A stretch of DNA of 64,000 bases, from positions 72,580,042-72,644,041 of the forward strand of contig CM024759.1 of assembly GCA_014218235.1 (NCBI GenBank). The letters run 5' to 3'. This document shows, in pieces, positions 36,540-48,800 of the stretch. A program made the position numbers and the translations under genes. The stretch comes from Colocasia esculenta (lineage: Eukaryota > Streptophyta > Magnoliopsida > Alismatales > Araceae). Position 1 is the stretch's first letter; each line of letters starts with the position of its first letter. The notes below the pieces were generated by a model. The model was not told the DNA's origin and did no database searches. It worked only from the letters and a program-made list of their open reading frames with translations.

Positions 36540-37480
36540 AAACGTCAAAATAAGAGTTCGAAGTTGTTAAAGTATGTGTGACAGTGAGTTAAAATATGTG
36601 TGATTTAAAATAATTATTGATATAATTTAAAGTGGAACTGTTGACATAACTTAAAGTTTAAGTTCTAAGTCGTTAAAATAAAAAATTTTGAATTTGTTAA
36701 AATATGTGTGACACAGTGAATTAAAATATGTGAGATTTAAAGTAACTGTTGATATGATTTAAAGTGTAACTGTTGGCATGACTTAAAGTCTAAGTTTGAA
36801 GGTGTTAAAGTAAGAGTTCAAAGATGTTAAAGTATGTGTGACGGTTAGTTAAAATATGTGAGACTTGAAGTCACTGTTAACATAACTTAAAGCCTATGTT
36901 CTAAGGTGATAAAGTAAGAGTTTGGAGTTGTTAAAGTATGTGTTATAGCTGAGTTAAAGTGCCTGAGATTTAAAAGTAACTGTTGAAATAAATTAGAGTT
37001 CAAGTTTGAAGACGTAAAGTAAGCGTTCAAAGGCGTTAAAATAAGAGTTCAAAGTCGTTAAAATATGTGTGATATTGAGTTAAAGTATGTGAGACTTAAA
37101 GTTACTGTTAGTATGAATTAAAGTCTAATTTGAAGATTTTAAAATAAGAGAAAAAATTAGTTAAAATAGAAGAGCAAACTTATTAAATAAAATAAAATAT
37201 ATTAAAAAAAAGAGAAAATCTATTAAAATGTCTGGTCTGTTAAAATAGTAATCACAGTACGTTAAAATAGTAGTTATAGATTGTTAAAGTTGTAGTCATT
37301 ATCTGGTAAAATAGTAGTTGTAATGTGTTAAAGTAGATGATGAAACCATTTAAAGTTGAAGAAGAAATTTGTTAAAGAAGAAGAGAAAATCGGTTAAAGT
37401 ATGTGAGATTTAAAATAATTGTTGATATAATTGAAAGTGTAACTTCAGTTAAAAAAACTTTAAAATAACAGTTGTTCACA
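36540..37480. repeat. Degenerate tandem repeat, period about 105-135 bp
   Basis: The phrase GTTAAAGTATGTGTGA recurs with changes near 36567, 36697, 36825, 36930 and 37060. Each is followed by GTTAAAATATGTGAGATTTA and GTAACTGTTGATATGA-like blocks. Spacing varies and the blocks are shuffled, so this is an old, decaying array. No coding frame is kept. Confidence 0.65.
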
Positions 37481-37741
37481 ATCAGAAGATAGAAAATATT
37501 AGTAAAAAATTATTTGCATAGATCTCAATAAAAGAGGGGCTAGAAATTAACATCTCTAAAAATTGTTGGATTTTTTGTACATATATTTTTGACAAAGACT
37601 TGCAATTAAGATCCCCCTTTGATAAAAACCTATAATTAATTTACCCTTATTTATTTATTTTTTTTATAATTATACAACTTCCGTTTAAGACCAACGTTAA
37701 GTGGGAGGGGAACCCTTTTCTATCCCCCTCCCACTTTCAAC

Positions 37742-38105
37742 CATGGTTTGCTGGAGCGGCGATTCAGACCTATTTATCTGAATATCATTTAAATAAATAT
37801 TAGTATTTAAAACTTCATTTATTTAAGATATTACATGTAAATAATGAAGTACCTCCCATTTGAATCTAATAAAAATATCAAAAAAATCTTATCTCTTACC
37901 AATAAAAAGTAAACTCTCCCATCGAAGAAGAAAATCGTAATTTCGGTGATTTTAGCGAAATGCTAACTTTCTAATCTCTCATAATTTAATCAATCTAAAA
38001 ATTTGATAATTCAAATAAATCACATAGAACACTAAAAATTCAAAATTTAATAAAAAAAAGTCAAACGTATATGTGACTTCTCCAAGAGAGCCACTCTCTG
38101 ATTCA
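37742..38105. mobile_element. Single-arm relative of the 53-kb foldback element
   Basis: Starting at CATGGTTTG, this stretch matches the left arm of the foldback at 53144-54468 over more than 300 bp (shared blocks GATATTACATGTAAATAA, GATTTTAGCGAAATGCTAAC, AAAAATTTGATAATTCAAAT). The GC-rich CGATTC section near the terminus is mostly missing and no right arm is found, so it is a truncated copy or one-armed derivative. Confidence 0.65.
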
Positions 38106-39216
38106 CCATGCAAAACCATTCTTCCAACAGAGAATTGGGAGGTCCAAGAGGAGAACCGGACAACACAAGTTGTTAGCTCCTTTAAATTGCAACGCCCCAC
38201 CAAACTTTGTGGAAATATTTTTCATATCATAGTCTCAAACTTAGTTGGTGTTTGATAACACTTAAATCTTAAATCTTATTTGTCATTTATTCTCTAAATT
38301 TGAAACTTAAGAAGAACTTAATATATATCAAACATAATTTAAGAGGTGTTTGATAACTAACTTAGACAACATTTGAATTGTAACATAATTGGTTAGATGT
38401 TATACTTCTAATAGATAGGTCTTGAGTTCAAAATTTAGAATTATTAAAAATATTTTTTTTAAATTGAATAATCAAAATTCAGCAGCCGACGATCATCAGA
38501 TTCCGACAAACAACAAACAGAACCATGATGATAAATGCGGAGAAAAACACAACTAATAGAGGAGACTTTTTTATATGACTTTTCCTTTCTAGATCTGAAC
38601 TTTAGGTATAACAGACTTAGAGTGTCTATTACGTATTTTGATTTTTTTTTTAATTTTTCATTACTTAAAAATAATAATAAGCCACCTCCAGCGACTTATA
38701 TTGTAAGTGGACTTTGAGATATAAAACTTCAAATATAACCTAAGATAAGAATTTTTTATTAGACTTTCGTTTAAGAGTTATCAAACGAAGGAAAGACATG
38801 TTTGGTATCTTAAATGTTGGTGAATTATTTTTGTGGCTAATGAAGCCGGTCCGAGAATACGTAAAAGTTGGGATGATTTGACGTTGAGATCCGAGGTTGA
38901 GTACTCAAGGTGGATGGAGATGGAAATAAGGTCGCCGCTTGTTACGCCAACATCAAGATATACCTGCAACTCTGCAAGAATTCAATCCCAAAATAAAGTT
39001 TCCAAGGTCGATCCAATTAGAAATTGGTCTTTTGAAAGGAGTAGAGGGAGAGAGAGAGAGAGAGCTAGTGTCAAGAGGTCTCGCTAGTTCCATCACCTTT
39101 ACATTGTGGCTGTAGTCTTATAAGATAATGATAAGGAAAGAGGGCATGGTTGTTGTTCTAATGTTCACAGACAGAGTTGTCAAGTTCTGCTCTAGATGTG
39201 TGTTGATCATGCGTGG
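38106..39216. other. Intergenic with weak MITE-like ends
   Basis: GGTGTTTGATAAC at 38345 and GTTATCAAAC at 38776 are inverted partners, hinting at a small element of about 440 bp. A similar TGTTTGATAACAC occurs at 38248. No target duplication is clear and no gene is recognised. Confidence 0.3.
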
Positions 39217-39860
39217 AATGTACGTTTGGTTAGGTGTAAAACCTCAGTTTAGAAAGATTTTCAGGAAAACCTTATTTCTTACGTCATTTGTTAACCTGAA
39301 AAAACAAAATCTATAAAATCGGATCCTGAAATTTCCAGATTTTGGCATCCGCGCAAAAAACGCGGATGCCATTTTCCGTGTTGTTGCTGCTGCGCTACAG
39401 GAATAGCTTCTATACACTATTCATGCAAGTTGATTTTTTTATTTTTTTTCACTCATTTAAATATTTTTTGTTAAATTTAATTTTTTTTAGTAGTTAATTT
39501 AATTTTTACTTTTTATTAAAATATCTATAGAATACTATTCATTCAAATAATATTTTTATTTTATTTCTCCTACTTTAAATTATTTTTGTTAAAGTTATTT
39601 GTTTTTCATTAGTTATTTAATTTTTTATTTTTTAAAAATATTAAAAATAAAAAAAATGAAAAAATGATGCATAGTGTTAATACACAAAGAGTATACGACT
39701 CTCTCTCATTTGAGTAGATCGTAAGATCTCATACTTCTCCATACAACTTTATATTTTCCTAACAACTAAATAGACAATTACGTTTTCATTTTCACATAAA
39801 AATTATTCCGTGAAAAACTATTTTCCTCTAAAATTATTTTACATGCAACCAAATGGACCC
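39217..39860. mobile_element. PIF/Harbinger-like MITE, copy 2
   Basis: This copy parallels 35369-36018 over its whole length. It shares GTCATTTGTTA, GCATCCGCGC, GCGGATGCC and a right end TGCAACCAAATGGACCC. The left terminus is diverged and the target duplication is not clear. Similar length (about 644 bp) supports a full-length but older copy. Confidence 0.6.
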
Positions 39861-41150
39861 ATAGGTCTTTCACCATGACTCCTCACGCAGATGTGGGTGT
39901 GTGATAATTGTTCGGCTAATGACAACCATTGCATGTGCTCCTCTAAGTCGTCCTGGGCTGACCTATTGCACTAGGTCATTGCGAATATTATCCCAGGTCA
40001 GACTGAGATGGATCGAGCACAGGAACCTATCAATGGGCCAAGTACATTGTAAACATATTTTTGGTAATGATATCTTATTATCATATGAACACTATATTTT
40101 GGTTTAATGTTTTCTTATGAACAGATATCTTTATAATAATGGGATACTTACATTACTGCGCAATTTTCTTTTCATAGAAAATCTTTCGTCAAATCAAAAT
40201 CTTCCGATAATCCATGAACAACAATAGAATCCCCAACAAGTTTCGTGTTACAGTCGTATCGTCTTTCGACAGGCCGAAACCTAACAAACTTCCTCAGAGT
40301 GCTGATACACATGGGAACATATAAATTGAAGATCTTAGTCTCTTTTTTTTTTTTTTTTGGAACATAACGCATATAAATTGAAGATCTTAGTCAGCCCCTG
40401 CAAACTGTAACAGTACAACATCGTTAAACGAACGTGAATACATGATGCTTCGCTTGAGCGAGCACTTGAGCACCCATTTTTGGATCCATGGCGCCTCTTA
40501 GCGCTCAAGTCTGTAGTACCTTGGAGTCTTTGGTCTCTCCAGGTACAAGTATGGCGCAGGCTCCAGCTGAAGATAGCTTAGAGCTATCTAATCCACCTGA
40601 CCTATTTATTTTTAAGCGAAATCGCTAAATATAGGTTTTAACACTCGTGTCTGTAACTTTCTTATAGCATGTTTGGAATAATCGTGAACTAGAAATACTT
40701 CGTGACTTTAACTCAATTATTGTGGCTGAGGGAATGGTTGTCTTCAGAAGCCATTCATATTAGCTTAAAGAGATCCTCGACTTCCCACCAAAAGCTCCGA
40801 TTTGTCGCTTCCTAAACGAGTAAAAGTAGGATTGTTAGAAAAGTTTTACTTGTATAACTAGCTCACAATAATTATTACTACCTCCAATTTGTCTTTCTTA
40901 TGTTAAAAGTGGAAGCCAAAATTGACTTTAACGCAATACTGTTGCCTAACATGCTTTATTTCCAGTCAAACTCCAAGGGAGGAAAAATATTTGTTTTTAG
41001 GGAGGATTTGCCAACTTCACGTCAACGTGGAAGATAAAGTGACTCGATCAAGGGTTTCACTAAACATGGCGGACGAACGCCATCTTCTTCTCAAAGCCTT
41101 CTGCTAAACATATCATCTTATTGTAGAACCTGACAAGCAAGGATGCTGGG
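39861..41150. other. Intergenic; one exon-like minus-strand frame, unrecognised
   Basis: Positions 40172-40397 (minus) form an open stretch after a TTTGCAG acceptor, containing CISTLRKFVRFRPVERRYD and ending DLTKDFL-stop. It is split by the small poly(T) insertion at 40341-40370. I do not recognise the family; it may be the last exon of a lost gene. The rest of the region shows nothing. Confidence 0.25.
40319..40392 (-). mobile_element. Tiny retro-insertion flanked by a 22-bp duplication
   Basis: ATATAAATTGAAGATCTTAG (plus TC) occurs at 40319-40340 and again at 40371-40392, separated by a run of T and about 13 other bases. A long direct duplication around a poly(A/T) tail is what target-primed reverse transcription leaves. 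This is probably an extremely 5'-truncated LINE-mobilised insertion with its tail toward the left. Confidence 0.45.
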
Positions 41151-42083
41151 GAAAACAATTGCATCTTCTATTTAGAACAAAGCAGATCATACAGTTTTGA
41201 GAGACAATTTTCGAATATGCAACCACCACGATTCTGGGGAGCAAATATATATTGCGATCTAAAAAAATAGATGGTACAAACAAAAACCAATCGGTAGAAC
41301 AACTCTAAAATGAACATTTCTTTCTAGAATTCTAATGGTACACAAGCTCTTCACAACCAATCGCCGGACTAACTTTACTGTAAAACTCTGCAAGTCGAGG
41401 AGCACAAACGAGGCTGCTGATCAGTGTGGAGCAATGGCATCCACTTGCCCTTCTCTCGCCAACCTGGTTGGAGTTCATAAATCCTAACTGAGATAAATTC
41501 ATAGATAACTGAATCTAGGGGATTTAAGTGCTCTGAGAATACCTGCTTGATAAATATTTTACCAACCACATCTATTTCATGAAAGTAGGGTTATACAAGC
41601 TTTTGTATGGCATACAGAGCAAATATTTTCCAACCAATTAAAACTCATTCTTCAAATTTCAGTCAATCGCACATTTGACAGATAAGTGTCAATCGCATGC
41701 AAATAAAAGGAAAAACTAATGCCAAACGATGCAAAATCATCCCCACTCAAACTACATGAATTTCCCAATATTATTATTGCACCATTCCTAATCTGATTAT
41801 TCACCAGTGGGAAATTAATCATGCATTCTTTAAAATATGCTCTCTGGTTAAATGTGACAAATTTTATGTACAAAGGCCTCAAGAGAAATGAAGGAATGGG
41901 ACTGTTCCACAAAAAATAATCTCCAACTGAGCTACATATTTAGCTTAGATGACACAGAAAAGGTTGTGCACGGAACAGAAGTAAGAAAACATGGTGCATC
42001 TCATCGGTACAACGGTGAACAATCTCTATCTTCACCTTACGAAGCAGGTGCACAGCCGCTGGAATTAGTAGCCTTGATAGTCC
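41151..42083 (-). other. Probable coatomer 3' untranslated region and spacer
   Basis: The sequence directly downstream of the alternative coatomer stop codon on the minus strand is non-coding and moderately AT-rich. The extent of the transcript cannot be fixed. Confidence 0.35.
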
Positions 42084-42106
42084 CTACTGGTGACGCGGAG
42101 TAAGCA
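42084..42106 (-). CDS. COPB2: Alternative terminal exon of coatomer beta-prime (VLTPRHQ-stop)
   Basis: An internal donor in the last main exon (AGTGGG|gtacg, exon edge 42867) joined to an acceptor GCCAG|TGCTTAC (exon edge 42106) keeps the frame. It replaces the tail [11 protein letters not shown] with WVLTPRHQ and a stop at 42084-42086. Both kinds of tail, WGTNNE and WVLTP, occur among plant beta-prime-COP proteins as I recall them, which supports real alternative splicing (intron removal versus retention of 760 bp). No transcript data are available here. Confidence 0.62.
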
Positions 42107-42834
42107 CTGGCATTCCAGCAAAAGACACTGAGTCAGACCAGTGCAGATCACCTATGTATGTCATCATACCATCACATGGACAGAAATGTTCACAGTCTGA
42201 AGCACAAAACTTATATTTACAGTGCAGAAGAAAAAAAAAAGTTCAATTCAAGACAAGCAATTGAAAATTTAACCTAGTATTCAAAACTTTTCTGAGCTAG
42301 TCATCAGACTTGCATAAATTAAAATCCTATCTTGTGTGAGTACTGATGTTAACAACCTCTAATATGACATTGACAACTAGCTGTAACCTAATCCAGAATG
42401 ATTCTCCTCATGCATATATTCCACAAGCAGAAAAGCCTCTGAGTGAGGAAGAGTGATGATGGTTTGTGTTTTTATTGCAGGGAAGTTCTTTTCAAGACAA
42501 CCAATGGTCTGTTATTGCAGGAAAGTTAAGAAACAATAGATGATACTACAGACAATAAAGAGCCTTTAGTTGGCATACTACGATCAGAGCTTTACAAAGC
42601 AGACCAGTATGAACGTAGGGAGTGAATGCTCAATGTTCTCTCCATCAACCCATTCAGGCAAGTGCATCATACTCAACCAACTAGATGAACACAAACACCA
42701 TTTGCAAGACGTTTCTCCAATACTACATGCGTCACATGGTAGTTACAGAATGAGATGCAAAAAGATATTTTAGGGAAAATCAATTAATCACCAGAGACAA
42801 AATTTGAATTATACACTTGCCCAACCAATTGCTT

Positions 42835-45800
42835 TTAGGCTGTCAGGCTTCCTTCGTTATTCGTACCCCACTGTTCGTCACCCTCATTTCCGTTCACAAG
42901 GACGGCACCGTCTGTAGAACCATCTGCATCAACTTCAATGGCTTCCTCTTCAACTTCTCCATTGTCTTCTACTGCCTAAAAAACAAATATATAGCAAGTT
43001 ACAATTTGAAAAAAAATAATAATATATATATAACATTTATTTTAACAACATGAATTTGCAATGTGACATATCCCTTCATGTTGAGAATCTTTCCATTTTC
43101 TAGTCATCTTTCTTAGATTTTAGCTTCTAACTTCTTTTGATCTTTAGACAGCAGCGGCAAGGCCAAGCCATTTTGATAAGCCAAGAAACAAGAAAACAAT
43201 AATTAGAATGCAAAGCTGCTAATATGATTCCAAGTTCAAACACTGTAGTAGTCATGGACATGATCATTCATATTCCTCAAAAGATAGCAGTATCATGGTT
43301 TTGAAACAAGAACAGTCAGTTCTTGAATTGCCAGTAGGATAACATCTTATAAAAGGGACTTTAATCTGGCATTTTGAATAAGAAGCAATGGGGACCATGC
43401 GACTGATGTTTTTTCTCTTGAAAGTTGTGGAAAACATTGAAAAGTCGCCTAATGAACAGAGGTCAGAAGTAAGAAAAAAGCACAATACAGACCTCATGGC
43501 CAGAATCTCCATTTTCAAGAGGAACTTCATCTTCACCTATTTGCATGCTTTTGAAGGCTTCAACAAGATTAGTGTTGGCTTTTCCAGCATAATCTAAGTA
43601 CTGATCAGCAGGAGGATAATGCCCCTGTTTCCAAAAACATCATTTATGAAGAATGAAGGAAATGCGGAATAACATTGCTTGGTAAAATATAATTCTTAGA
43701 AACAAAAGCTTCTTTGAGAATCAACTTGTTTAGGTTTGACAATCATCAAAAACTTGTCCCAATCCAATCTGGAAAAAAGATCAGATTTAACCCAACGAGT
43801 GAACATAGAGAAGAACGAGGTCATAGACTCATAGTAAACCTTTCAGGCAAAGGTCAGCAAAGCAACTCAAAACCAAACTTAAGACAGTTTGATCCAAGAC
43901 AAGGTCAACGACTGCCGAGCTGGATTGAATAGGATAAGGGCTTTTCTTTATACCCCACAATGACCTGACCCACCTCCATCAGAGCAGACGAATCCCATGT
44001 CTAGGTTCCCACAGAATCTAATTTCATGATCAAAAAGAAAATTAAGAGATAACAAAAATTAGTTCTCTCATTCTACCAACAAGTTCCTGATAGCATGAGA
44101 TGATCTTCAAAGAGAAAGCAAACATGAAGCTGTCAGGATCTGATCATGACCTCCTCAGAATGTCAAGGGTGGATCTGAATCATCAATATTCATAAATATA
44201 GCATATTCTTGGACAACTTTTTGTGTGTCTTATGGATTACATAATCAAAGATTGTGGACTTTGTGGCCCCTCTATCTTGTGAACCAGAGATTACATTACT
44301 TAAAATGCTGACAAAACAAGCCATTAAAACAATATCTTTTATTCCAAATAAATACCTTTCAAGACTCAAAACTGGCACTTGTTATTTTCTTTCCCTGCTT
44401 GTCCAAATTCAATATTGCAATGATGGACTACAAAAAAAATTATGGTTGTTGCACCACTTAGTTCCTTCCAAACAATAGAAGTTGTATCCCCAGGTAAAAT
44501 GTCTCATAGGTAAGCAAACATGTGGAGGAATAATATTCCACATCATGGTCACTACATTAATCATCTTTTGCACCATCATCCAAATGCAGCAAATAGCATA
44601 ATGCTCATCCACAGACCTCCATATAGCCATCAATGCATCGGACTTAACTCAGAAATTTGCACGAATTCTACACAATATACCATGACAGGTATCTTAAGGG
44701 TTCTCAAGCAGTTTCAGGTAATCAATATAAGAGTTCAATTTGGAACAAGCAAAAAAAAGTAGCCTATTAATGATATCTTCATTTTTTGACAGATGTTTGG
44801 CGAAAGGATGAGCTAAACCTGTGGCCGGCTCGTCTTCTCACTTACCTGAATGGTCATTCAATCACCGAATTCTATGGAAGATAATTCTTACCTTCCTGAA
44901 TCATTATCCAACCACAAAGTTCTATGGAATTAATGAGCAAAAATGTCCCTCCAAATTGTGGCCGCTCGGCCTCACATAATGAAAATTGTACGTCACATTG
45001 GAGGATGACCTGGGATCTGTGCTTTGCAAGTAACAGGTGGTGTTCAAAATCTATATCCATGAGGAAGTGATCACAAAAGTAAAATTACAGTCTAATGCTA
45101 CTGATGGTAATGATCCTTCTTTAGAAGGGAGCAACATCTAGACGCTCCCACAACATCAGAAACCTTAGAAAACTGATGCCCATGTGAAGGATCCTACATC
45201 ACACAGCTTGTTTAGTGACTCCTGATAATCCATCAGTTAATGTGTTGCTTATGGGTCAACTATGATTATTAACCCAAGAAAAATAATCATAAATAACTAT
45301 GATTATTTATGATGATGTTGCACACAGGATTAAGACAAGCTGGTTAAAATGGAGAAATGCATCAGGAGTCCTCTGCGACCGTTGTATACCTGTGAAACTT
45401 AAAGGGAAGTTTTATAGAACGGCAGTGAGGCCTTCTTTGTTATATGATACCGAGTGTTGGGCAGTGCGAAAAGAACACATTAACAAAATGTGTACAGCAC
45501 AAACGAGGATGCTGAGATAGATGTGTGGTAAGACTAAGAAAGATAAGATTAGGAATGCACGCTTCTGTGAGGACTTGGGGATAGCTCCAATTGATAGGAA
45601 AATGAGAGAAAATAGGTTCAGGTGGTTTGGACACGTGCGTCATGCCCTAACTCAGCGCCAGTTAAAAGATGTGACCAAATCTTAGTGGATGCTAGTAAAA
45701 GAGCTACGGGAAGGCCTAAAGTGAGATGTTGTGATGTTATTAGGAAAAACTGACTTCTTGGGTTTAAACATGAATAGAGCACTTGATAGAAATCTTTGGC

Positions 45801-48800
45801 AGAAAAGGATTCATATAGCCAACCCCAAATAATGGGATTAGGCTCTAATGATGATGATGACGATGATGAAAAAAATCAATCAACACGGAAGATTTTCAAT
45901 GGTTCTCTTTAAAGTCTTGCATCTTATCCATGAGAATCTCAAGATGCAGTGGACTCTAAAAGTGTTATTGTCACTGGAACCCACTAGCTTGAAGAGGCAA
46001 GAGAGCACATGGATATGACCAGCTGCAGCAGCAGGAACTTTTCTTCATGATGGACTTGAGAGCCAGGGGAAGTCACATATGAGTATTTAAATGTACAAGG
46101 TTATTAGTCAGGATATGTAAATACCTCTTAAAGGTGGCTCTTCTCAAAATGCTCAATACATAGACAGGGTAAAGTAAACTGGAGATCTATATAATTGACG
46201 ACCAGACCATTTCCTTCTATCTTTATCCTAGTCTGATTCTCAGGAAATATGCTAAGTGGGAACCATGGCCAGAGACAATAAGCGGGGAATTCTTTGCTAG
46301 AGAGGTACATGAGTGAAAAGTAGTCTTTGTCATGGGACCCACATCAAGGAGATTGCATATGCAATGCAAGTCAGTTAAGATGGGAAAGAAGGCCTTTTCA
46401 GGACACCAGGGTCCTTTGACATGTTGGACAGCATGACTTGATATCACACTGATTAATTGTGTGAGATGTGCCAATCACATATTAGAACCCAACAAACAAT
46501 AGGTGGTTTCAAATGCTATACATATACCACCAAGAATGGCTCAACACAAGTACAGTTTTCTACAGAATTAAAAGGATATAAGGATATGAGTGTGACATAT
46601 GGCGAGAAGGAGAAGTAATCCCTAACAAATAAAATAGAATAAGGATTACTCTATAAATTAAAGCCTGAACAGATTTTTTTTTTGGAAAGAGCTTGATCAG
46701 ATTCTTAGGAAGTTGAAAGATACAAAGAGATTTTTAAAGAAATAGCAGTTCATAGTTTTATGCCTTTTTTGTTGCAAGAATATTTTAAGGATATTCTGTT
46801 AAATGATGGTCAGATTCTGTTGTCATAATCCCTTTATACGAATTCATGAAGTATCTCCTATTTTAGGGCCATCTTTCTCATTTTGAAGTTTGAATAAGCC
46901 GCAGAAGGGGAAAGGGAGTGGAAGCAATGAGCCAATGCCATAGCTTCTCTGCACTGAGCTTTGTCAATAGCTGGAACACTCCTGAACGCTTCCTGCTCTG
47001 TGGTAATTGGGTTTGTAATTTCTGCCACCCAATAGACATATCTTGAACCCTGATGACAAAGAGTGTAAGGATAAAAACTATACTTGCATCCTAGAAAAGG
47101 CTTCTTTAGCAAGGGAAGTTAGTAGTGTCAAATTATCACAAACTTCAATACAAAAGTCCAAATAAAGATATTCCATTTGATATTTGGCAGCCATCAGGTT
47201 ATACCGACGTGATCAAGGATTGGCCAATTCTAATGGGATCCCTTTCAAAACTTTTCTTTTTATTCACCTAAGACATGTAAAGGAATAGTAGAATATTCAG
47301 AAGAGAAGCGTGATTAGAAGAAAGCCTTTTTCATTTTGTTAGAGATAGAATTTCTTTGTGGGAAAAATTCTTGGGAAAGGTAGAGGGTATTAACTCCCCC
47401 CTCTTTTTGCATCTGGGGAGTTGAGGTGGTGTGTTTCAACTTTTGGTGAGGGGTTCCTTTTTATAGAGGGTTTTCTTGTTTATACCTCTACACTGGTACA
47501 TCCTCCTATTAATATATTCTGTGGTACTATCCACATTTCAAAAAAAAAAATGTAAATCTGATCCCAGACCACATTTGGTTCCTCACAATAAAACTTGCAA
47601 CAGATCATATAAGAATCCAGCCAATTCTTCACAACATACCTTTTCAAAAAGGAGAACAACAATGGCTTAAGCATTGTGGTTTTATTAAAAAATGATCATC
47701 CATATAAAAGAGCAAGAACAGACGTGCTTATTGAGGAGAACAACAAAAAGCCAAATGCTTTTCAAGCAACTAAAAAGCTGAATCTAAAAGTGATGCAAAA
47801 GAACTGCATCCAATTTATTGATTTTCAATAGGAAATAGAAAATATGCCAAACATGCAAGAAAATATACCATCAATAGACTACAAAATTGAGACTGAACCT
47901 GAGAACGAGAAACATAAGACAGGAAGGTAAGCTTCTTGTGGAAGGTTACACCACAACAGAAAAGAACTGAAAGTCGAAGACAGGGAGGTGAAACTATGGA
48001 GTGGCACCTTTTCGCTGAAAGATTAGATTCAACTTCAAGAGAAAGATGCCAGTCCTCAAATAAATTAGGGTACTCCTCAGGATCTGCCAAAGACTCTGCA
48101 GCTTTTGGGTTAACCTTTCAAACCAAAAAAGAAAGGTTAGAATTCACCCATGCCCTCCCTCTTCAGATCACAGAAGTGAACAAAGAGATCCAAAGCAAAC
48201 AAATGCTTATACATGTATGAAACAAAAAATAAACAATTTTTTAGAACACCATAATTCAATAAAGATAAAAGGAACCTTGTTGAGATCATTTCGCCAGATT
48301 CCAACAATCTTAGAGACTTCACTTGGAAGATATGATCTTGCCATTAAAGCAGCTTCTGGTGTGCGATTGCTACAAATCAAGAAAACCATGTGAAAATGGT
48401 CCCCGTGAATATATTATTAAAATGACAGAAAAATGTGTCTAATATTTTATCAGGTGAACAACAAGCTGTGTACCTCTCCACCAAAAGTTGAAGGCAATCC
48501 TCCAATTTGCCTAACATGAAGAGACAGAGGAAGGCAACATTATTCTTCCCTTGCTCTTTAGCAAGAGATGCAAGTTTTGTTATTCCTTCTGCATCTCCGA
48601 GAGAAGAGTAAAGAAGCAATAAACCACTCAAATCCATAGCATTTGATAAACATTCTTCAGCCATTTCTAACTGCAACCAGAAAATGTATAATCAGATAAA
48701 TCCATAAGAAATGATCTTAACCATGTGGGGTGCCAAGCGTGTGAGTTAGAAAATAGCAGAGAGAGAGAAAAAGGAAAGCAGATCTAGAACAAAGCCCTTA

